Shown here: piece after piece, positions 36,901 to 47,644 of the stretch
How positions within the stretch are numbered: position 1 is the first letter of the stretch
Layout: each line of letters starts with the position of its first letter
Origin: Watersipora subatra
Taxonomy: Eukaryota; Bryozoa; Gymnolaemata; Cheilostomatida; Watersiporidae
Reading direction: 5' to 3'
DNA length: 64,000 bases
Assembly (NCBI RefSeq): GCF_963576615.1
Contig: NC_088711.1
Location: forward strand, 1,736,001-1,800,000
Program-made: the position numbers and the translations under genes
Notes under the pieces: model-generated
Database searches by the model: none
The model's input: the letters and a program-made list of their open reading frames with translations, nothing else
Told to the model about the DNA's origin: nothing

Positions 36901-39900
36901 AGTAGTGGAGATGTGGCAATTCATAGACAATACAACATCGTATAAGAAACACTTACCTTTTTGATGTGGAAATTTAGTAGGTGAGAAATGCGTTTTTCTA
37001 GTGGCTCCAAGAAACAAACGTTTACGTGACCTTCTCGGTACACGTTGGCAGTAAATATTAATTGCATGTAAATAACTACTCATTAATTTATTTTATTTAA
37101 TGAATAGTACATTTGTATAGCTGTATAGACACCTTTGTATAGGCCGCAGAACTCAGGAAAGGTGCTTTTTAACACGGCAGAAAATTTGCCGTTTAAAAAG
37201 CGTGCTAACAGGGGATTTCGGTTAATGCGCTCGAGCGGTGAAAGAAAAACAACAGAATCGCCACACCTTTATATAAGCCGCTTGGCTCAAATCGTCAGAG
37301 AAAAGTAGCGGCTAATAGTCCATATTACGAAATTACGATATTACGAAATTACGATAATTAGTACTCATATTAATTCGGTTGGCTTTGTTCGACCGAATGG
37401 AAAAAGAAAGACCGCTCTATAATTTATTTACCGTTACTACACATATTAATTCAGTTCGCTTCGTACGACCGAAATTCGTACGACGATAAAAGAAAAGACC
37501 GCTCTATAAGGCGGACAGACAGATAGACAGATAGATAGACAGATAGACAGATAGACAGACAGACAACGATTGCCGTTTATATAGTAGATATATCTACGGG
37601 AGTAAAAAAATTGGAAACTAGCCAATTTAGGTTTAGCCATTTTTTGTTCAGTTGGTTCCTCACAAAGATGTCAGGCCATACTTTTACAATGCGATGTAGA
37701 ATCATATGCAGTCATATGGTCAATGAGGGCGCCACTTTTAAATTCTCTTCCACCATCATGCACTTTAATCATCGCAAAAGTAAAAGAACGATCTAATAGT
37801 GGGAGGGGCGTGTGATTGGCATCCAGACACCATGCACATACCCCCTACATATATTTCGTGCGCTTAGTCCCTGCACATAGGAAATCGGAAAGCACCTAGA
37901 ACATGCTTACATACTCATAAAAAACCTGTATGTCGTCGCCTTATTGTAAGAAGGTAGCCGGTGGCAAGTAACCTTTGTCATGCAGGTGCTGCAGGGACTC
38001 ATGAGCAGACCCGATGCCGAGCAAGCTATCCAGACACCTATAGGAATTCTCCCTGCAGGATCGGGCAATGCTCTGTGCTGCACTCTCAACTATGCTGCAG
38101 GGTATGTTGGTTCTATTTTGTGGTTGCTCGCGAGTGCCATCGTTGGTTCTCTCCTTAGCAGTCGGAGACTATTACTTCTATGTGTCCTTTCATAATCATC
38201 TTCTTGTCAGTCTTTCATAGTCAGCTATTAAGGGGTGTATGCTTATATTGTTTTCAATTACTATATTCATCTAGTTTCCTGTTTCATTCTTTTTATTTTA
38301 CCCTCTTTTCCTTTTTCCTCAATTATCATAGTCTATACATACTATGATCATGTCTGAGATTACCTATCAAAGTTATGACATTTTTTTTCTTCTTCTATTG
38401 CCGCAGGGAACCATTTGCGTATGACATCCTCGTGCACTCCACTTACCTACTGCTCAAGCGTACACTAAAGCCTATGGATCTTGTTCTTCTCAATACCACT
38501 GCTGGTCCCATCTACAGCTTCCTTTCCGTCACGTGGGGGCTTGTCGCTGACATTGACATTGAGAGTGAGCGTTTCAGGCGTCTCGGCATTCTTCGGTTTA
38601 AACTCGAAGCACTCTACCGAATAGCAAGTAAGTTACTCTGTTTTAAAACAATACAGCTAGCCTTACGAGTGTGAAGGCTTATGGTTATGGTGTCACATGA
38701 CTTACAAGTGTGAAGGCTTCTGGTTATGGTGTCACATGACTTACGAGTGTGAGGGCTTATGGTTATGGTGTCACATGACTTATTAGCGTGAGGGCTTATG
38801 GTTATGGTGTCACATGACTTACGAGTGTGAGGGCTTATGGTTATGGTGTCACATGACTTACGAGTGTGAGGGCTTATGGTTATGGTGTCACATGACTTAC
38901 TAGCGTGAGGGCTTATGGTTATGGTGTCACATGACTTACGAGTGTGAAGGCTTATGGTTATGATGCCACATGACTTACTAATGTGAGGGCTTATGGTTAT
39001 GGTGTAGTGTTGGGCCGGTATTGGGTTATCCGTTCTTACCGATACTGAGGGATTCTCGGTATCTGAGGAAACCAATCATTTTTGGTGTCAGCCAGGTATC
39101 TCTGGCCGGTTTGATATGATTGGTATTTATCCGTAAAAGCCTATCGGTATATGGTTATACGGATATCCGGAGAGATTTTTAAAACGCTTCATGACGAACG
39201 TGCCAATCTCAGCATGCATTAGCGAACAAATTCAACAAAAATTTCCACGCTTACTGTATCTACTACCGTATTATATTACGTTACATTGATAATGCCACCA
39301 GCCTCGAAGGTTTGGGAGTTCTACACAGATGAGAGGACGTATAAAGACTCTAACGGGACTGGACTCTAATTGGACTGCGTATAATTATGTGATTACATTA
39401 CCTGATTACAATATGTGATAGTAAGATTTTTTTTAACTGTTTCAGTATATTTAACAAAGAGAGCCCATTGCCATTATCTATCTGTTCTTTATTATACATA
39501 ACGTTTGTATCAATAACGATATTTTTTAATAGAATAAACAATAAAAACATCTATCATGAAAATTATATTTCCATCTTTCTTTGTTGGCTTTCTAAAACAA
39601 GGAGTCTCTTTGCCGTAACAATATACTGCTGACTAAAGAATGTTTTTTTGCACAGGCTACTTTTTGCACAACGATAAGAATTGATCGAGACAGTTATGAT
39701 TTAAAGTTTAAACAATTTAAAGACACACTGATAACCACATACCAAACAATAGTACCGACAATACCGAACTTTCTTAGTTGGCAAAGGATACCGAAGATGG
39801 TAAATACCGTGGATACCGATACCGGAAAAACCGATAAAAATGAGCAAGGATATCCGATCCGGCACTAAATTAGATACCGGCCCAACACTATTATGGTGTC

Positions 39901-41751
39901 ACATGACTTACGAGTGTGAAGGCTTATGGTTATGGTGCCACATGACTTATGAGGCCTTATGGCTATGGTGTCACATGACTTATGAGTGTGAGGGCTTATT
40001 TTTATGGTATCGCATGACTTACTAATGTGAAGACTTATGGTTATGGTGTCACATGACTTACGAGTGTGAGGTCTTATGGCTATGGTGTCACATGATTCAC
40101 GAGTGTGAGGTCTTATGGCTATGGTGTCACATGACTTATGAGTGTGAAGGCTTATGGTTATGGTGCCACATGACTTATGAGGCCTTATGGTTTTGGTGTC
40201 ACATGACTTCCGAGGCCTTATTATTATGGTGTTACATAACTTGTGAGTGTGAGACCTTAAGACAAACTTTTTACATAGATGATTCAGCCAAAGTTTGTAT
40301 TTTATATATTTGCTGCTTTAGATGATCATTTTTATTTAAGTTATCTATAAATTTGACGGGTTTCAAGTGTATTTTTATTAAAATAAAAGCAATTCTAACT
40401 ACATGTAGGTTGGTTGTAGCATGCAGCTTTATTGGGTTTATCTTGTTGGTTATTGTTAGACAGTTTCAATCTTAGTTGACATTGCTTCTATGTGGGGACA
40501 CTAAACACCAGGGCTTCTGGTGTTTATTAGTGATAGTGCATATGCAACCACCCTTAGCTAGATCCATCTGCATGATCACAAGTGTCAATGTAAGTTTTGA
40601 GCACCCCTTTCTTAATTAGAAAGAAGTGTATGAACATGGTATATGTTCCTCCCACTCAACTCCATTGACTCTAGTAGTTTATTTGATTAGCTGCCTGAAC
40701 GGTCGCTTTGTTTTATTACCCTTGTCGAAAGTTTAATGAGATTGCTTTCAAGATGCTAGTTTTATTGAAATTTTAAATATTTTAATAATACAAGAAAAAT
40801 AACATTTCTTAATAGACAGAATTTCACAACATTTTGTGGTCAGCAAATGTTAGAATATCTGTCAAATTTATACAAGCACATTTTGAATCAGCAACTATTT
40901 GTGAATATTACGGGCAGCTCAAAATAACTGGTAAGTAGATGGCAGCTCAATGTTAATTCAAACTACCAATCGATTGAATTTTAGAGCCAAGGTCATACAA
41001 AGGTCGACTATCATTTTTGCCAGTTCAGCCATACGTAACCAAAGGTCGAAGTAAAACTGAGATAGTTGTGACAGCGCAAGAGCCTGAAAGTGAGGTTGTC
41101 GACACTTCCTCTCGAGTTCGCTCAGTCAGTATGCCGCATTCCCCGTCTAAGGCTATGTCTGTACCAGAGTTCAGTCATGACACTACTTCTGATAAGTCCC
41201 CTATTAATGTTGTACCAGAGGAAATTATCTCCACCCACAATGGCTCTGTGCCTTCCAATAGCCCGCTATCTTCTGAAAATGAAACCTTGTCACGCAGTAC
41301 AGAGTCTCATTCAGAGAAAGCTTCACCTATATTGACCAGTAGTAAAGAAATGAGAACTCCTGTGGTGGACCTAAATATGCCTTCCCTCGGAGAGCCAGTG
41401 CCTGGAGATTGGGTGACAATCGATGACAACTTTGTGACAGTTATAGCGGCTTACCAAACACACCTTGGTCCTGATCAAATGGTCACTCCTTTTGCAAGCC
41501 TCTCTGATGGCCTCATCCACCTCTTATTTATCCGGCCCCCTGTCACACGCATGGTCATGCTCGGCCTGCTCGGTGACTTTGAGACCGGCGCTCACCTCAG
41601 GAGGGACGTAGTCGAATATGTTCGTGTTCATGCCTTTCGCCTAGAGCCACATGCATCTGACGGGAATTTAGTTGTAGACGGAGAGAAAATAAAGTTTGGG
41701 GCTATTCAAGGGCGAGTGCTGCCCAACCGAGCACGTATTCTAACTAAGTAG
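33585..41751 (+). CDS. SPHK: Sphingosine kinase (six coding exons, 569 aa)
   Basis: The enzyme phosphorylates sphingosine to sphingosine-1-phosphate with ATP, and so shifts the ceramide/S1P balance. I joined exons 33585-33957 (ATG at 33588), 34730-34870, 35734-35828, 37986-38101, 38407-38627 and 40985-41751. Phases match and the CDS is 1,710 bases. Residues 1-123 form an N-terminal domain. The nucleotide-binding LLNPVAGKG is at about 136-144, the catalytic SGDGLLHE at 195-202 and PAGSGNAL at 225-232. The lipid-site segment WGLVADIDIESERFRRLG is at about 284-301, and the C-terminal VDGE at 545-548. A Ser/Thr/Pro-rich insert of roughly 100 residues (about 330-435) sits before the last conserved block, as in SPHK2-type enzymes. 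Key Asp and Gly residues are intact. A possible poly(A) signal lies at 42254-42259. The ATG lies in the last unit of the 32-bp array. Confidence 0.93.
34190..34380. repeat. 15-bp tandem repeat in SPHK intron 1
   Basis: The unit GCTATAGAGTTATTC repeats about 12 times. Degenerate copies extend across about 34010-34580, so nearly all of intron 1 appears to derive from this repeat. Confidence 0.9.
34730..34870 (+). CDS. SPHK: SPHK exon 2 (ATP-binding NPVAGKG)
   Basis: The acceptor TTTGTATACAG ends at 34729 and the donor GTGAGT starts at 34871. The exon encodes KPILVLLNPVAGKGFAKKLF, the first conserved diacylglycerol-kinase-type catalytic block. Confidence 0.93.
35195..35540. repeat. Dispersed repeat, copy B (inverted to copy A)
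   Basis: GCTCTTATTATAGTAAAGAT and GCAACGCCGGGCAT are reverse-complement matches to the copy at 22700-23215. The segment lies in SPHK intron 2. Confidence 0.65.
35734..35828 (+). CDS. SPHK: SPHK exon 3 (catalytic SGDG)
   Basis: The acceptor ATGGTTACAG ends at 35733 and the donor GTATTA starts at 35829. The exon encodes TERNGHGMEIAR and VIVSGDGLLHE, and includes the predicted general-base Asp (about residue 197). Confidence 0.92.
36299..36580. repeat. CT-rich polypyrimidine tract
   Basis: About 280 bases on the plus strand are almost only C and T, built from CTCTCTCC-type units with C runs. Long mirror-like pyrimidine tracts can form triplex DNA. It also mimics a giant polypyrimidine tract inside intron 3 of SPHK. 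Confidence 0.95.
37516..37566. repeat. GACA/GATA microsatellite
   Basis: AGACAGATAGACAGATAG units repeat over about 50 bases. Confidence 0.9.
37986..38101 (+). CDS. SPHK: SPHK exon 4 (PAGSGNAL)
   Basis: The acceptor TTGTCATGCAG ends at 37985 and the donor GTATGT starts at 38102, leaving phase 2. The exon encodes the GILPAGSGNAL glycine-rich block. Confidence 0.92.
38407..38627 (+). CDS. SPHK: SPHK exon 5 (substrate-side block)
   Basis: The acceptor ATTGCCGCAG ends at 38406 and the donor GTAAGT starts at 38628, leaving phase 1. The exon encodes MDLVLLN and WGLVADIDIESERFRRLG, which align with the sphingosine-binding block of animal sphingosine kinases. Confidence 0.93.
38652..40252. repeat. 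39-bp minisatellite in SPHK intron 5, split by a MITE
   Basis: The unit (ACATGACTTACGAGTGTGAG followed by GGCTTATGGTTATGGTGTC) runs at 38652-39004 and resumes at 39891-40252, with about 9 copies on each side. The interruption is the hAT-type element at 39005-39890. Confidence 0.9.
39005..39890. mobile_element. hAT-type non-autonomous element inside the 39-bp minisatellite
   Basis: The ends TAGTGTTGGGCCGGTAT and ATACCGGCCCAACACTA are perfect 17-bp inverted repeats. The flanking 8-mer TTATGGTG occurs at 38997-39004 and 39891-39898 and is part of the minisatellite unit, so the insertion came after the array formed. Inside are many GGTATC/GATACC subterminal motifs and no transposase frame. The TAG start and 8-bp duplication fit hAT. 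Confidence 0.88.
40985..41751 (+). CDS. SPHK: SPHK exon 6 (Ser-rich insert and C-terminal block)
   Basis: The acceptor TTGAATTTTAG ends at 40984 and the stop TAG is at 41749-41751. The exon opens with RSYKGRLSFLPVQPY, then a roughly 100-residue Ser/Thr/Glu/Pro-rich low-complexity segment, then GDWVTIDDNFV, HAFRLEP, VDGE and QGRVLPN, the conserved C-terminus. Confidence 0.93.
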
Positions 41752-42253
41752 CATCACTGGGTGTCAGCTCATATTTTATACTTATTATTATTTAGTATTT
41801 AACTTTGGGCTTTGCAATCTTTTAGTATCGTATTTGCGGTAATTTTGTCAAAGAATTATTGTAAAAGGCTGAATAGGCATTCTATATAATAGCTTCCGCG
41901 CACTGTTGTCTTTTTTGTTATAACTTTCCGAGTGCAGTCCAATCATGTTGCTTGAAGACATTCCTGCTCTAATCTTTTTACTTACTTCTATTTGCAAGTT
42001 TTAAATGTTAAACATTTCTCATCATACATGTACAAGACAGAAATCATTGATTGACTTTTATTTGATCTCATGATTCTCACACTTTCCACGCCTCACTAGA
42101 GTGTGTTCTTTGGAATGTTGTGTTCAACTTTCTATTCTAGCGTAGTTCAAAGGACAGGCACATCTAAGAAACCTGCACTTAACGATTGTTGTCTCTAGCT
42201 TTCTGATTCTGATGCTCCAATATTAATAGATTTTTAGGTGTATTTTTTCTAAC

Positions 42254-42259
42254 AATAAA
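42254..42259 (+). terminator. Candidate SPHK poly(A) signal
   Basis: This AATAAA lies about 500 bases after the SPHK stop codon. I did not search all variant signals. Confidence 0.4.
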
Positions 42260-42287
42260 TAATTGCTGTCTATTTGAGTACCAATTC

Positions 42288-42433
42288 TTGCTCTGGATGT
42301 GTGCTATATAGTAGACTAAGTTTCTTGCTCTGGATGTGTGCTATATAGTAGACTAAGTTTCTTGCTCTGGATGTGCGCTATATAGTAGACTAAGTTTCTT
42401 GCTCTGGATGTGCGCTATATAGTAGACTAAGTT
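42288..42433. repeat. 37-bp tandem repeat, 4 copies
   Basis: The unit begins TTGCTCTGGATGTGTGCTAT and ends AGACTAAGTTTC. The four copies differ by one or two bases. Confidence 0.9.
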
Positions 42434-43004
42434 AAACGAAGAACAAAGAATGGAGGTGTGTTTATCATCATTGCTTCACATTTGCTTAGCCAAAGTGTGG
42501 CTCAGCTGCATCTACTCAACAAATGCTGACTTTACTGAAATTCCCACATTTCACTTTTTTCGATTTATATGTACATAAACAGTAATCTCTTTCAATAATA
42601 GACTAAATAGGCACTTGATATCAAGAAACAGAGGTTAATCTAGTATTCTACACACTCACGTTGACAATAATATTATGCCTGAACAGCTCTGGTGGAGGCG
42701 GTACCTCTACACTTGAGAATCTGTATTTGCTGACACTGACTAAATGCATGTCCTTAGCTCTTTGAACATGTTTAGCGCAGTAATAATATCAGAATTACTA
42801 TTAGAAAGTTATAGTAATTGGTGGTTCTTGAAGGAGTGGTCAATGACTAGTAGTAACTTTTTCAAAGCATCTGCCTTCAGGATACAAGAAATATATGAAG
42901 AATAGATGCAGTAGTTGTCATACTCCTGAACCGAGAGACATCGCAGATGTGCAACATCTTGAGAGTCATCAGAAAAAGCTTTCATTTAAATCGCCATTCT
43001 TTCA

Positions 43005-43291
43005 ATGGTGTTCAGACTTTCAATGGTGTTCAGACTTTCAATGGTGTTCAGACTTTCAATGGTGTTCAGACTTTCAATGGTGTTCAGACTTTCAATGGTG
43101 TTCAGACTTTCAATGGTGTTCAGACTTTCAATGGTGTTCAGACTTTCAATGGTGTTCAGACTTTCAATGGTGTTCAGACTTTCAATGGTGTTCAGACTTT
43201 CAATGGTGTTCAGACTTTCAATGGTGTTCAGACTTTCAATGGTGTTCAGACTTTCAATGTTGTTCAGACTTTCAATGTTGTTCAGACTTTC
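43005..43291. repeat. 18-bp tandem repeat, 16 copies
   Basis: The unit CTTTCAATGGTGTTCAGA repeats almost perfectly; the last two copies carry TGTTG in place of TGGTG. As 18 is a multiple of 3 and the unit has no stop in several frames, long hexapeptide-repeat ORFs arise on both strands (for example FQWCSD on plus). None has gene context. Confidence 0.95.
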
Positions 43292-43569
43292 GTCACCATA
43301 AGAGAACAGCATCAGTACTGTGTATTCGTACCATAATCACTATAGCTAACAAATCTCATTTGCCCGAGTCATTTTAAGTCCATTTTTCAAAATCACAACA
43401 ATGATTTTATCGAACTAGGACACATTTTTTGCTTGGCTCAGTACTAATAATCAGTACACATGTAAAACAAAATGTTAAACTTGAAATTATTGATAATAAA
43501 AGCAGTTTGTGAGATAAATAACACAACAGTTGAAGTGAAAGAAACTAAGTGTCCACCAAGACAGCAAAG

Positions 43570-43706
43570 CTATGGCACTAGCTTGTAGAAAGAAACCTTT
43601 CTTTTTGGATAATCCGGAATCAGAAGCTTGTCTCTGATGATGTGTAAATCGTATGCGGAGCCAGACTCACTGCCATCGGGGTTCTCTAATTCGGAGATAA
43701 GCTTAC
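43570..43706 (-). CDS. B-box gene exon 6 (last blade)
   Basis: The acceptor TTGTTATTTAG ends at 43707. The exon encodes KLISELENPDGSESGSAYDL and ends KVSFYKLVP before the TAG, closing the propeller. Confidence 0.83.
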
Positions 43707-46700
43707 CTAAATAACAACCATTTAGTTAAATCAATAATCACAAATTAATCACCTTCATACAACTATGTATACTATGGTCAGTTTAGCCAATGATATACAG
43801 CCCTCCAGTAATGGGGGCTGTATATCATTGGTATAGCATAGAAGTCTAATGTGTATGTAATTATTTTCTTGTGCAGATAAATTCAACTGTGGCAGTTCTG
43901 ATTGAAGCCAAATCGGATTAGCTGAGTAACATTTTATTTGGTTATTTTTCATCGCAAAACTTTTCAATAAGAGTACAGTAGTTTTACCAACCGGTGGAGA
44001 AATCAAGAATTTTGATAGTCTGGCTATCGTCTGCTGCCACGAGGACATATCTCTGGCCATAAGACACAACACCTTCTGGCTTCTTCAAATCCGAGCAAGT
44101 CCATACAACATGGCCACTCGTAATCTCTACCATAAAAACACATCCTGAGCTATAATTTGACACAAGGACCTTGTCAGATCCTGTGCCACTCAACAGAACC
44201 CAGTAGTCTCCAATTTCAGGGCAGCTTATCTCTTTTATTTTGTTTCCATCCAAGGAATAAACCACCAGGCACTTCTCTTCTCTGTTAGGTACAACAAGTT
44301 GCTCTGAAACAACAGCCAGACCAGAAACGTGTGCTTCTGTATCTTGGTAATCCCAAGATGACAGATTCTGACCTTCCATGTCATGAACATTTATACCCCA
44401 AATGTGGTCGAACACTGCTGTATATTGCTTATCCCCATCAACTTCAATAGCAACCGGCGGTCGGCGAGATCGACGAAGATCGGTGAGCTTGTAGTCTTGG
44501 TCAATACTTGAGATTTGGTGACTATCCATAGCAATGATAATCTGGTCATTCCATTGGGTAATTGACATGGGGGATGAGGGCAACTTTACAGACTGGATGA
44601 GCTGGAGAGAGCGTGGAAGAGGCTTGGTAGAAACAAGTTCTAACATATCAGTTATTATGAGACCGTCTGTAGGAGCAACAACCAGCTCAGTCTGTCGGTG
44701 TTCATCTGTAGAATACACCAGATTAGACACAGATTACTACGGATGTTTGTGTAGAATTTTACACATTCTCAATTTGCTGCAATGACATAAATTGCCTGCA
44801 TAGGGACCAATTCAAATCTTTTTAAAATCGCCTAAAGTTTCCTGTTCCATAAAAACTTTCCATTTGTCAAGTCAAGTGTATAATGAAGTCAGTTGTTGGA
44901 GTTGTTAGCTCCTTCCTAACAAAAATTCATTTACTCAATATCTGATGAAAAATAAAACCTAATTAATTTAAGCAATTAGTTTTAAAATATCAAAACAATG
45001 TTAGTATGCAGACTAAAGTGGTTATTCACCCAATGGGTGTGTGTAAGAATTAGGGCTATCAGCTTACATGTTAAATGAGGTTGTTCAGTAGAACTCAAGC
45101 AAACAAGTAGAAAATTATGTAGGTAACCAGTTGAAGCAAACCGGACGAAATGTAAGTCGGATTTTTGCCTTTGTTGTCAGCGCTCGGCAGCGATTGAAAA
45201 TTTAGCTACGGCTAGCTTCGGAGTGGAATGACTGAGTGGAAGATTTCTTTCTCCAACTAGCTTTAGTGCAGGAAGGCAACTCCTTTGGTATGACTGAAGG
45301 TTGAGTGAAAAGGCATTTGTTTACTACGAATAGTTGCTGAATAAAAAGGGGAAAATTAAGTGAAAAACAGCTCCTGGATATGACTAGTTGCCAAACAGGT
45401 AAGAAACTTCTTAGTGTAGTGGCAAGCCAGCCAGGCACTGGTACCAAGTGTTCAGACTGAAAGGTCATTAATTAGTGGCATGCACTATAAGCCGAGAGAT
45501 TGCATAGCAGCCAGCTAGGCTAACAGGACCAAGTCGGCATAGTCAGGGCCTTCCCAGCTGCTCGGTACAAAGAAGTTTACTCGGCTACCGCGGCTATACT
45601 CAGCTCGGCTGAACTGGCCACATTATGGCTTATATACTGAAGTGAGTCGGGTCATGTAGTCAAGGCCAACTCCCCAACTGAGTGCAAAAGGAGCGGAGCC
45701 AAGCAAGAGAAGAAGCATATATAAGGAGGCTAGATGAACAAAAAAGTCAGAGATCACTGGCAGTCTCCTGTATGCTGTTCTTTGTAATGCGCACGCAATG
45801 AAAACATGTATTTATATACACTTATGCAAAATATATATCTATTCTATCGTTTTTCCACTTGGTGTCTTTTGTAGAAAGTAAAGGAAACCGGCAGTTTCCT
45901 TTACATTAGTACGACTTGCGGCGAGCAGAGAAACAATTCAGAATTTTAAGCAATTACTGAAAAGTGCAAGTACTATAATTATGTACTTATGCAGTCTTAG
46001 TTATGTTGAATTAACCTGAATTTTAGGTATTGTTTCATAGTTTGGGGTGCTGACTAGAAGAGGGGTGTTTGATTTTATAAGGAACGAAAGTAGTTAGAGC
46101 TCCAACTCTGCTTGATAGACTAAATAATGATTTTACTCACTGTTAGCGGCCAACCGATTAATAATAGGAACTTCTAGTGATGGCAGAACTTGATTGGCCA
46201 GTTCTTGCATTTCAGACTTGACGACTTCATATTCCTCAACCAAAGTGCACTGACACAAATAACATACAAATTGCAATCTGTTATCTAATAGGAGCTTAGC
46301 ATGGCATTGTGTTAACATCAGTTAAGAGGAAACTTATTACACATGGGTATCTTTTCTGGGAGAGAGGAGAGGGTGGTGAAAAAGAAGATAGCCAAAAAAG
46401 GTAAAGAATCAGAAGCAATATGCAAAAAACTGACAAAGGCAAGGTCGACGTAAGGTCATTGTAAACAAACAAGAGACTTTCTTCTTCTCTCTTATTTTTT
46501 ACCTGATCATCAGCAGCAGGTTTCGCTTCCTCTCGACTTTTAAACTCTTGTAAATTGACTAACTTTTTTTGCAGTTCTTCCTGCATGAAGGCTTCAAACT
46601 GAGCTTTGGTCGTAAGTCTTGTATCTTTCAATTCTTCCTCCAACTTCATATAATTGAGTGCAAGGGCTTCCATCTGCGAGTCGTTATATACAATGATGAT

Positions 46701-47578
46701 TAGAACATTTATGTGTAAAGTTGATTCACATACACATGTAAAATTTATGACAGGCACACAATGCTTCATAGTATGCCAATGTATCACCATCTCACACATG
46801 TGATATGTCAACTAACCATGATAGTGAGCATATCTGTTAGTTGATTTTACACAAGGAGCTATCAACTGACTCCCACGCAAGCAATTACTCAGTCAAACGC
46901 AACTGAAAGGCTTTTTGATAATATAACTCACATTATGCATTCAATTTCTACAAATGGTCCTCTTCATTAGTGCACTTCTTTCAGAACACCTTCAGTACTT
47001 TCTTTCTTTTAGACAAACATAAAGAATTTCAGGCATATGTAAGTACATTTGTTTTCATTTTTATGTCTATGTAACATCCTGTTCAAAAGGCCTCACAAAT
47101 CCTAATTCTGATCAGAATATGCACAATTCCTGAGTGTTCTATTGTCAGTCACGTACGTGTTGTTCTCTCTTGTCGTGGATGATCTTAACCAGCTCTATTG
47201 TTTCATTATCATAGTCTGCCATCGTGTTCGCAGTGAACTCCTGCATGCTCTCAAATCTCCGCCTATTTTCCTCAATTTTTTCATTGAAGTCGCTGATCTC
47301 CAATTTGACTTCAACAGCAAGCTCGTCGAGAGACATGAGATGATGGGAGGGATCTAGTAATCAATAACCTTGTGTTTGAATATATATATATATTATATAT
47401 AATATATGTAAAATATATACATCTATACCTACATATACATATGTATATATCATTTGAAAGCAATTAAGTTAAATATGAGAACCCCAAACTCTACGAGTTG
47501 AGTATATTAAAACTAGACGACTTTTGTGACTACAATTTTCTGTCACAGCTACAAGGCTCGTCAGGCTGATTTGTATAC

Positions 47579-47644
<66 letters not shown>

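Larger units (their letters stand above)
36138..37655. mobile_element. Inverted-repeat-bounded insertion in SPHK intron 3
   Basis: An arm at 36138-36180 (GAACTGAACAAAAATTGGCT, then AGTTTCCAATTTCTTTACTC) recurs in reverse complement at 37598-37655. Between the arms lie a 280-base CT tract, a stretch resembling a fragment of a mobile-element protein gene near 36658-36780, two diverged copies of a block with GAAAGACCGCTCTATAA (about 37380-37430 and 37445-37515), and AGACAGATAG repeats. The class is not resolved. Confidence 0.45.
41752..43569. other. SPHK 3' region and spacer to the convergent B-box gene
   Basis: AATAAA at 42254-42259 could end the SPHK transcript. Two minisatellites follow (42288-42433 and 43005-43291). 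The two genes converge on this spacer. Confidence 0.6.

Noticed and set aside
38614-39075. 153-aa minus-strand ORF rich in CDTITISPHTRKS
   Set aside because: It is the reverse frame of the 39-bp minisatellite in SPHK intron 5.
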